This document shows positions 1-6,064 of a stretch of 6,064 nt of DNA, in pieces. A model generated the notes under the pieces. That model searched no databases and was not told the DNA's origin. It worked only from the letters and a program-made list of their open reading frames with translations. Both the position numbers and the translations under genes were made by a program. The DNA lies in assembly GCA_903958285.1 (NCBI GenBank), contig CAJBSR010000409.1:1-6064 (forward strand). Direction: 5' to 3'. Numbering within the stretch: the first letter of the stretch is position 1; every line of letters starts with the position of its first letter. Origin of the DNA: an uncultured Sphingomonadales bacterium (GTDB lineage Bacteria > Pseudomonadota > Alphaproteobacteria > Sphingomonadales > Sphingomonadaceae).

Positions 1-10
1 CCGCTCCCAT

Positions 11-40
11 AGAAAAGGGCCGGAGATTTCTCCCCGGCCC
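11..40 (-). terminator. Rho-independent terminator of the groESL operon
   Basis: Read on the minus strand, 40 to 17 folds into a 10-bp stem (GGGCCGG pairing with CCGGCCC, then G·U, G-C and A-U) closed by a GAAA tetraloop. TTTTCT follows at 16-11. It begins 29 nt after the groEL stop codon. A GC-rich stem, a stable GNRA loop and a U-tract form a textbook intrinsic terminator. No comparable U-tract directly follows the hairpin on the plus strand, so it should act mainly on groESL. Confidence 0.92.
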
Positions 41-69
41 CAATTCTTTTAGGCTGTTGGTCGGATGGA

Positions 70-1740
<1,671 letters not shown>

Positions 1741-1769
1741 TTAAAAATTCTGTTTGAATTGGAAGTGGA

Positions 1770-1792
1770 GGAACTTGAGGCCCTCAAGCCCC
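1770..1792 (-). promoter_or_regulatory. Intercistronic hairpin between groES and groEL, possible mRNA processing site
   Basis: The 15-nt inverted repeat CTTGAGGCCCTCAAG lies at 1774-1788. On the transcript its arms CUUGAG and CUCAAG enclose a 3-nt loop. The stem extends outward by two G·U and two G-C pairs to about 10 bp (1770-1792). It begins 21 nt after the groES stop and ends 41 nt before the groEL start, leaving the groEL ribosome-binding site outside the stem. There is no U-tract, so it is not an intrinsic terminator. A stem-loop in this position is reported as the heat-shock-dependent cleavage site of groESL mRNA in Agrobacterium tumefaciens. The same role here is inference. Confidence 0.7.
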
Positions 1793-1813
1793 GGAAATCC
1801 GTCCCCCTGATCC

Positions 1814-2101
1814 TCAGCCGAGGATGCCGAGGATGTCCGATTCCTTCATGATGAGCAGATCTTCGCCATCAACCTTGACCTCGGTGCCCGACCATTTGCC
1901 GAACAGAACGCGGTCGCCAGCCTTGACGTCGAGCGGTGTGACCTTGCCGTCTTCGGCCTTGGAGCCTGAACCGGCGGAGACGATTTCGCCTTCCTGTGGC
2001 TTTTCCTTGGCGGTGTCTGGGATGATGATGCCGCCAGCCGTTTTTTCTACGGCTTCAATACGGCGGACGAGCACGCGATCGTGCAACGGACGAAATGCCA
2101 T
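1814..2101 (-). CDS. groES: Co-chaperonin GroES (Hsp10, 10 kDa subunit)
   Basis: GroES forms the heptameric lid that closes the GroEL chamber in the cytosol. The 95-residue product has the family's usual length and N-terminal signature ([12 protein letters not shown], residues 3-14). The mobile loop around residues 16-33 carries the GroEL-contacting GGIII at 23-27. The β-barrel core includes [14 protein letters not shown]. The start is ATG, with AGAGGG at 2110-2115 and 8-nt spacing. It is the first gene of the operon, preceded by a leader of about 62 nt that begins with CIRCE. The end reads DILGILG, from a small in-frame duplication that is common in the family. The call is secure. Confidence 0.99.
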   Translation of the reverse strand: MAFRPLHDRVLVRRIEAVEKTAGGIIIPDTAKEKPQEGEIVSAGSGSKAEDGKVTPLDVKAGDRVLFGKWSGTEVKVDGEDLLIMKESDILGILG

Positions 2102-2134
2102 GTGTATGACCCTCTTTCGAAGTGTGAATGTGGA

Positions 2135-2161
2135 TTAGCACTCACAAGACGCGAGTGCTAA
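2135..2161 (-). promoter_or_regulatory. CIRCE operator (HrcA repressor binding site)
   Basis: TTAGCACTC (2135-2143), nine bases, then GAGTGCTAA (2153-2161) is an exact match to the CIRCE consensus, with perfect 9-bp arms and the canonical spacer. HrcA binds this element as DNA and represses chaperonin genes. It is released on heat stress when HrcA loses activity, which itself depends on GroE. The element sits just after the predicted transcription start, so bound HrcA would block early transcription, and the RNA copy would form a 5' hairpin. hrcA is not in this window. Confidence 0.97.
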
Positions 2162-2170
2162 CGAGACGGC

Positions 2171-2199
2171 ATATGGGTAGCGAGGTGGCGAGCGTCAAG
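2171..2199 (-). promoter_or_regulatory. Predicted housekeeping-sigma promoter of groESL
   Basis: On the minus strand, CTTGAC (2199-2194) and CCATAT (2176-2171) are separated by exactly 17 bases. This matches the alphaproteobacterial RpoD pattern CTTGAC-N17-CTATAT at 11 of 12 positions. Transcription would start near 2164, about three bases before CIRCE, which is the usual arrangement for this operator. I saw no convincing RpoH-type promoter, but did not scan with a matrix. Confidence 0.75.
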
Positions 2200-2213
2200 G
2201 ATTCGGGACTGAG

Positions 2214-2221
2214 AAATTTTT
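2214..2221 (-). promoter_or_regulatory. A/T-tract upstream of the groESL promoter, possible UP element
   Basis: The minus strand reads AAAAATTT at 2221-2214, about 50-57 bases before the predicted start. That is where the distal half of an UP element contacts the RNA polymerase alpha C-terminal domain. It is the most AT-rich patch of the 102-nt divergent spacer. It could equally belong to the control region of the plus-strand gene at 2264, so the assignment is tentative. Confidence 0.35.
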
Positions 2222-2263
2222 GGCTTTTACGATTTGTTTGATGCCCTGCGTTAGTCCTAGGTC

Positions 2264-2770
2264 ATGGCTGAGGCAGACCCAAATCTCACTCCCACCAGCA
2301 AGCGCGACAAAAGTTTGGCCAGTGGCCACCTAGAGCGCAGCCGCCTGTTGGACGCATTCGCCAAGTTGGAAATCTCAATCAACGCTCTCTTGGCCCAGTT
2401 GAAGATCGAAGTTTGCCAAACGGCACCCATCGGCCAGCGCCTCGGGAAGATTGGTGAAAAGGAACTTAGCTGTTTCGGGAACCCTAAGTTCGCGCAGAGG
2501 GCCTTCGCGAACGCCCTTGTATTGGCTGAAGAACGCAATTCGATCGTTCACGCCAAACTCTGTGGAACATCACCAAGCGATCAAAAACAAGGCTGGAAGT
2601 TTATCAATACGGGAAATGCTCAGGCAAGACCATTGGTGCTGACGTTAGAAGATTTTGAAGAGCGTATTCGCAATCTCATGACTTTAGCCAACCAGTTCAA
2701 CCAGCTAAAGAAACAGGCACAAGCCCCAACTTCTCCCGCCGCGACCAGCGCCAAATCATCAGCACACTGA
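2264..2770 (+). CDS. Small helical protein with a HEPN-like R-N-x3-H motif; function unknown
   Basis: I do not recognise a named family for this 168-residue protein. It has no signal peptide or membrane segment and reads as mostly helical. The helices lie at about 23-49 (RLLDAFAKLEISINALL), 74-99 and 126-152, followed by an Ala/Ser/Pro/Lys-rich tail. Helix two contains ERNSIVH: R91, N92 and H96 fit the R-[N/D/H]-x3-H catalytic signature of HEPN ribonuclease domains, and the size and helical makeup also fit. HEPN proteins act as RNases or RNA binders in toxin-antitoxin, abortive infection and stress systems. Membership here is inferred from one motif plus helix pattern. The ATG at 2264 has only a weak AGG (2259-2261), spaced too closely, so the start is uncertain. 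G+C by hand count over 2281-2700 is 213/420 (51%), against about 70% in samples of the next gene, hinting at transfer. The gene diverges from groESL and converges with the MATE gene, overlapping it by 74 nt. No antitoxin-like partner is adjacent. Confidence 0.78.
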   Translation: MAEADPNLTPTSKRDKSLASGHLERSRLLDAFAKLEISINALLAQLKIEVCQTAPIGQRLGKIGEKELSCFGNPKFAQRAFANALVLAEERNSIVHAKLCGTSPSDQKQGWKFINTGNAQARPLVLTLEDFEERIRNLMTLANQFNQLKKQAQAPTSPAATSAKSSAH

Positions 2771-4094
2771 CCACGGCCAACCCGGTCGCAAGGCCGATCC
2801 AGACGCCCAGACCTTCCAGACCCATCGGGAAGGCGAGCACAGCGCCCACGCCGATACCGATCACCCAATAGCCGAATAGGGCAAAGAGCATCGGCACACG
2901 CGTATCATGCAGGCCGCGCAGCATGGCGGCCCCCATCACTTGCGCACCGTCCACAATTTGGAAGATGGCGGCCACCGCGAGGAAGGTGACGGCCAGTTGC
3001 GTCACGCCCATGCCGTCCGGCGTGCCTGCATCCACGAACAAGGCGATCACCGGACGCGGGAACAGCCACATGAGGATAGCGGTCACGCTCATGAACCCGA
3101 CACCGAGGACGAAGCCTGTCCAGCCGGCACGTCCCATGTCTGCCGCGTCCCGCCGACCATAACCCATGCCGACCCGCACCGTGGTCGCCTGCGCAAGGCC
3201 CAGCGGCACCATGAAGGTCAGCGAGGCAATCTGGAGCGCAACGGCGTGCGCGGCCACCGACGCGGTGCTGATCAACCCCATCAGGAAGACCGCCGCACTG
3301 AACACCGACGCCTCAAACCCCATCGTAAAGCCGATGGGGATGCCGAGCCGGAAAATCGTCCGGTAGCGCGGCCAATCGGCCCGCCAGAAGCGTCCGAACA
3401 GACGGTAGCGGCGGAAATCGGGATGCAACACGACAATACCCGCCATGATCGCGAACATGGCAAGGTTGACGATGCTGCTGCCGATCCCGGCGCCCACCAG
3501 ACCCATTTGCGGAAATCCAAAATTCCCAAGGATCAGGCCGTAGTTGAGCACGGCATTGGCGATGACACCGAACAATGTGACGTAGAGCGTCCAGATCGTC
3601 CGTTCCTTGGCAGACAGGAAGGAGCGCAGAACGGTCATGCCGAGGAACGGCGCTATGCTCCACATCAGGGCATGAACCATCTGCGCCGCATCGCGTGACA
3701 GGCCCGGCTGCTGCCCAAGCCCGCGGAAGATGCCTTCGGCAAACCACAACAACGTCCAAACAGGCACGCAGAAGCTGACAACCATCCACAGTCCCTGCCG
3801 CACCGTACGGCGGACATCGCGCACCGAATTGCGCTTACGCCCGATTTCCGAGGCGATCATCGGCGCGGTCGCAATCATCAACCCCATGCCGAAGATCGAG
3901 ACTGACATGATGAGATTGGTCGCCAAAGCACCCGCCGCCAACGTCTCCGGACCAAGCCTGCCGAGCAGCACAACATCCGTCGCGTGGATCAACGCACCCG
4001 ACAAGTTGGCGAGGATCAGCGGCCAGGCAAGCGACAGCGTTGCGCGGAACTCGGCGCGCCAAAGGCTTTTGCTGGATGTTGCTTCCTCGGACAT
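2697..4094 (-). CDS. MATE-family multidrug efflux transporter, NorM branch
   Basis: This inner-membrane pump exports cationic drugs or metabolites in exchange for Na+ or H+. The 465-residue length and alternating hydrophobic segments fit the 12-helix, two-bundle MATE fold. Bundle one covers about 14-225, the central loop 226-245, and bundle two 246-450. Acidic residues lie where NorM of Vibrio cholerae has its cation-binding set: D40 in helix 1 (HATDVVLLGRLG), E261 in helix 7 (GFEASVFSAA) and D382 in helix 10 (QIVDGAQV). The motif LRGLHDTRVPM (392-402) is a family hallmark. The start is ATG, with only a distant AGAGG about 10 nt upstream, so initiation is not strongly marked. The 159-nt gap to the HupE-like gene suggests a separate promoter, though I found no clear one. 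The substrate cannot be read from the sequence. Confidence 0.96.
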   Translation of the reverse strand: MSEEATSSKSLWRAEFRATLSLAWPLILANLSGALIHATDVVLLGRLGPETLAAGALATNLIMSVSIFGMGLMIATAPMIASEIGRKRNSVRDVRRTVRQGLWMVVSFCVPVWTLLWFAEGIFRGLGQQPGLSRDAAQMVHALMWSIAPFLGMTVLRSFLSAKERTIWTLYVTLFGVIANAVLNYGLILGNFGFPQMGLVGAGIGSSIVNLAMFAIMAGIVVLHPDFRRYRLFGRFWRADWPRYRTIFRLGIPIGFTMGFEASVFSAAVFLMGLISTASVAAHAVALQIASLTFMVPLGLAQATTVRVGMGYGRRDAADMGRAGWTGFVLGVGFMSVTAILMWLFPRPVIALFVDAGTPDGMGVTQLAVTFLAVAAIFQIVDGAQVMGAAMLRGLHDTRVPMLFALFGYWVIGIGVGAVLAFPMGLEGLGVWIGLATGLAVVSVLMIWRWSRREKLGLVPVSLAG

Positions 4095-4127
4095 GAGGGG
4101 TGGCCTCTAGACGTCCAAAGGCCGAAC

Positions 4128-4155
4128 GTCATGCTGAACTTGTTTCAGCATCCAT
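4128..4155 (+). repeat. REP-like palindromic repeat unit, copy 1
   Basis: This 28-nt unit begins GTCAT and ends TCCAT. Its core folds as ATGCTGAA (4131-4138), loop CTTGT, TTCAGCAT (4144-4151), a perfect 8-bp stem. It is the inverted counterpart of the unit at 4219-4246, identical at 24 of 28 positions. All four differences fall in two base pairs of the stem. The family resembles dispersed extragenic palindromes I associate with sphingomonad genomes; genome-wide copy number cannot be seen here. Confidence 0.85.
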
Positions 4156-4218
4156 CAACACCTCAGGTCCCGGCAAATGCACCAGTAAATGGCGGTTCAC
4201 CTTTTGCCGTTGATGCGA

Positions 4219-4246
4219 ATGGATCCCGAAACAAGTTCGGGATGAC
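4219..4246 (-). repeat. REP-like palindromic repeat unit, copy 2 (inverted)
   Basis: On the minus strand this unit reads from GTCAT to TCCAT, like copy 1. On the plus strand its core is ATCCCGAA (4223-4230), loop ACAAG, TTCGGGAT (4236-4243), again a perfect 8-bp stem. It starts 8 nt after the HupE-like stop codon. The HupE-like mRNA would therefore end in, or carry, this hairpin, which could protect its 3' end. It lacks a U-tract, so it is not a classical terminator. Confidence 0.85.
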
Positions 4247-4253
4247 CCCCCCC

Positions 4254-5237
4254 CTAAACCAGCGTCCGTTCAATAAACCAGTAGCTCGCCGTAATCCCGA
4301 TCAGATAGGTCACCCCAAGCGTCAGCGGACGCAGCGCCGCCGGGCGCACGCGGCGGATGAGCGCCAGAACGGCCAGAGCCGCCAACACAACCGCCAACTG
4401 CCCTGCCTCCACGCCCAGATTGAACGTGAGCAGCGCCATCGGCACTTCACCCTGCGGCAGGCCAATCTCCTTCAAGGCCCCGGCAAAGCCGAAGCCGTGG
4501 AGCAGGCCAAACAGGAAGGCGACGACCCAGGGAATGCGCTGCGACAGGCGCGGCGTGCCATCGCCGGATTTCACAATCTCCACCGCCAGAAACACGATGG
4601 ACAGCGCAATGATGCTCTCCACCGGCCGCTGCGGCAGGCCGAGAAAGCCCAGCGTCGTGCCGACCAGAGTGATGGAGTGGGAGACGGTAAACGCCGTCAC
4701 CGCCTGCGCGACGATCCACCCGCGTTGCAGCAGCAGAACGAGCGCGAGCACGAAGAACAGATGATCAAAGCCGAACACGATGTGCTCAACGCCAATCACG
4801 AAATAGGTGCGGGCAACCTCCCACCGGTCCGCCTTCTTGGCGATGTTGAACACCCTGTTGTCGGGGGTTAGTCGGCTGGTTTGCACCGGCAGGCCCAGCG
4901 GCGCGACGCGGACGAGTACATCAGTGACAGTCGCATCAAGCCCCGCAACCGAGACAGACCTGCCCGCAAGGTTGCCCGTGCAGGTCAATGTGCGGATGAC
5001 GAGAAGCCCGGTCGATGTCATCTCCCGCGTGCCGGCATCCGCCTTGCAGTTTGCAGGAGCAATGGGCGCGGCGCGACTGACGAGTCCGGTGCGCAGCGGC
5101 GCCTTCCATGTCATGCGCCAAGTCGCGGTCGTCAGTTGCGTCAGTTCCAGATAGCCGGGGCGCAGTTCATCGGCATGGGCAGCCCCTGCCCCACCGAGCA
5201 TCGCCAGCAGCGCGAACAGAAGCCTTAGCATCCTCAC
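4254..5237 (-). CDS. HupE/UreJ-family membrane protein, probable metal (nickel-type) permease
   Basis: The 327-residue product starts with a signal peptide ending AHA|DE near residue 22. An exported, mostly β-type domain follows (23-140) with two cysteines, C64 and C86, that could pair. Six or so membrane helices run from about 143 to 325. The helical part carries H152-x5-D158-H159 (HIVFGFDH), the HX5DH motif needed for nickel transport in HupE proteins. It also has FTVSHSITL (183-191), E220, LLHGFGFA (245-252) and FNLGVEAGQ (272-280), typical of the larger HupE/UreJ_2 type. Classical HupE and UreJ supply nickel to hydrogenase or urease, but no such genes are here, so the metal and client are unknown. 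The GTG at 5237 overlaps the upstream isomerase stop as GTGA, implying translational coupling. ATG at 5231 is an alternative start and only removes two residues. Confidence 0.92.
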   Translation of the reverse strand: MRMLRLLFALLAMLGGAGAAHADELRPGYLELTQLTTATWRMTWKAPLRTGLVSRAAPIAPANCKADAGTREMTSTGLLVIRTLTCTGNLAGRSVSVAGLDATVTDVLVRVAPLGLPVQTSRLTPDNRVFNIAKKADRWEVARTYFVIGVEHIVFGFDHLFFVLALVLLLQRGWIVAQAVTAFTVSHSITLVGTTLGFLGLPQRPVESIIALSIVFLAVEIVKSGDGTPRLSQRIPWVVAFLFGLLHGFGFAGALKEIGLPQGEVPMALLTFNLGVEAGQLAVVLAALAVLALIRRVRPAALRPLTLGVTYLIGITASYWFIERTLV

Positions 5238-6064
5238 GGCTTGGCGATCTTCACCGTATAGCCGTCGAGCAGCGTCTGATAGGCGCGGGCCTGCCGTTCG
5301 GTCAGGGTTTGCGACCGCCAGTCATTTTCAACCTGCTGGCGCACGTCAGCCAGCTTGGGCTGCGCCTCGACGTCAGCGGCACGGATACGGACGAGGTGCA
5401 GGCCATAGCCCGATGGCACAGGCCCGAACCAATCGCCCGGACGGCCCTTTGCAAGGGCTTCGGCAAAGTCATCACCGAACCGGCGGGCGATATCGGCTCT
5501 GTCGGCCTTATCGAGAGACACTGGCAAAGAGATCGCCTTGCCGACGGACGCCGGGCTTTCGCCCCGCTTTAGACGGGCGAGCAGTTGAGGTGCGGCGGTC
5601 GCGGAGTCATCGTCTGCCGCGCTGCCGATCCAGACCTGATCAAAGCTGAAACGCGCCTTCCCGGCATAACGCGCAGGATGATCATCCAGCCATTTTTGCA
5701 GGGTGGCCTCATCCGGGATCACGCTTTCCACTTGCGAGGCGGCCAGAAACTCCATCTTGGACCGCAGTCGGCGTCGAATGACAGGGTCATCCTGATCCAG
5801 GCCGAGCCGGATCGCCTCCCGATAATAGACGTCCTCCATCACATATTCGCGGATGAGGGCATCCAGTTCCGCCGGGCGGGGCGGGCGCTGCCAGGTCTGC
5901 TCAAATTGTCGGGCCAGCCAAGAGACGCGCGGCGCATCAATGGTGATCGTCCGGTCAGCGGGATCAACAGACCCGCCCCGCCAGCTTGCGACCAGAAAGA
6001 CCAGAAGCCCCGCCACCAGAAAGTGGACAAGGGGTTCACTGCGAAGGCTTTTCAGCCGCTCCCC
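5234..6064 (-). CDS. Membrane-anchored parvulin-like peptidyl-prolyl isomerase, 5' end outside the window
   Basis: This would be an envelope foldase that isomerises prolyl bonds in exported proteins. The frame stays open to the window edge. The residues before the GTG at 6014-6016 (RLKSLRSEPLVHFL) form the usual start of this family: a basic stretch, then EPLxHFL, then a transmembrane anchor (VAGLLVFLVASW). That GTG is therefore probably an internal valine and the gene is truncated by the window. Of 276 visible residues, a helical chaperone-like arm follows the anchor (DAPRVSWLARQFEQ to the VIPDEATLQKWL region). A parvulin domain is recognisable mainly by its end, WFGPVPSGYGLHLVRI (residues ending near 5384). 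The histidine-bearing first strand of active parvulins reads FSFDQVWI here, so activity may be reduced. It overlaps the HupE-like gene by 4 nt and is its natural operon partner. Confidence 0.86.
   Translation of the reverse strand, partial: GERLKSLRSEPLVHFLVAGLLVFLVASWRGGSVDPADRTITIDAPRVSWLARQFEQTWQRPPRPAELDALIREYVMEDVYYREAIRLGLDQDDPVIRRRLRSKMEFLAASQVESVIPDEATLQKWLDDHPARYAGKARFSFDQVWIGSAADDDSATAAPQLLARLKRGESPASVGKAISLPVSLDKADRADIARRFGDDFAEALAKGRPGDWFGPVPSGYGLHLVRIRAADVEAQPKLADVRQQVENDWRSQTLTERQARAYQTLLDGYTVKIAKP

Larger units (their letters stand above)
4095..4253. other. Intergenic region holding an inverted hairpin-repeat doublet
   Basis: This is the non-coding spacer between the HupE-like and MATE genes. 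It holds the two repeat units described separately, 63 bases between them without recognisable content, a run of nine C (4246-4254, plus strand) touching the HupE-like stop codon, and 39 bases before the MATE start. No clear promoter for the MATE gene and no U-tract terminator for the HupE-like gene were found. Confidence 0.8.

Noticed and set aside
2257..2538. A 93-codon minus-strand frame opposite the HEPN-like gene
   Set aside because: No helix or domain pattern, no family resemblance, and the plus-strand frame has a coherent helical design with a recognisable motif.
2907..3698. A 263-codon open frame on the plus strand inside the MATE gene
   Set aside because: The translation is rich in His, Arg and Pro, as expected from the antisense of a hydrophobic membrane-protein gene, and the MATE frame is unambiguous.
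4128..4246. The inverted repeats as the ends of an insertion sequence or MITE
   Set aside because: Each unit is itself a hairpin, the 63-base middle has no coding content, and I see no target-site duplication. A REP-type doublet fits better.
4095..4253. A promoter for the MATE gene
   Set aside because: Candidates such as TTGATG about 17 bases from AGCATG have poor -10 boxes and overlap repeat copy 1, so none is listed.
3984..4871. A 295-codon plus-strand frame spanning the repeat region and the HupE-like gene
   Set aside because: It crosses the ends of two well-supported minus-strand genes and a non-coding repeat. Its composition (Gln, Arg, His) is typical of antisense frames.

Overview
The window looks like chromosomal DNA of an alphaproteobacterium, most likely a sphingomonad. 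The evidence is a HrcA/CIRCE-type groESL operon with an alphaproteobacterial housekeeping promoter, GroEL and GroES sequences of that type, GC-rich flanking genes, and an intergenic hairpin repeat of the GTCAT(G/C)C(T/C)GAAC family that I associate with sphingomonads. The family-level placement is inference.

Layout: 1-2221 holds the groES-groEL chaperonin operon on the minus strand. It is nearly complete with its signals: an A/T-tract, a promoter, a perfect CIRCE operator at the start of the transcript, groES, an intercistronic hairpin, groEL, and a rho-independent terminator with a GAAA loop. Diverging from it, 2264-2770 (+) encodes a small, helical, lower-GC protein. It carries an R-N-x-x-x-H motif of the kind found in HEPN RNase domains and is the least understood gene here. 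Its 3' end runs 74 nt into the convergent gene for a NorM-type MATE efflux pump (2697-4094, minus).

Upstream of the MATE gene on the minus strand, 4095-4253 is non-coding and contains two inverted 28-nt hairpin units (a REP-like doublet) that differ only by compensatory base changes. Beyond it are two overlapping minus-strand genes. One is a HupE/UreJ-family membrane protein with a signal peptide and an HX5DH metal motif (4254-5237). The other is a membrane-anchored parvulin-like peptidyl-prolyl isomerase (5234 to the window edge), whose 5' end lies outside the window.

How they work together: GroEL and GroES form the cytosolic folding machine, repressed by HrcA at CIRCE. The isomerase and HupE-like protein probably form a translationally coupled envelope module with an assembly or metal role. 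The MATE pump is either independent or the distal member of that unit. The HEPN-like gene stands alone, with no visible nucleotidyltransferase antitoxin partner. Most of the window is ordinary core genome; the HEPN-like gene, the groES-groEL hairpin and the covarying repeat deserve the closest look.
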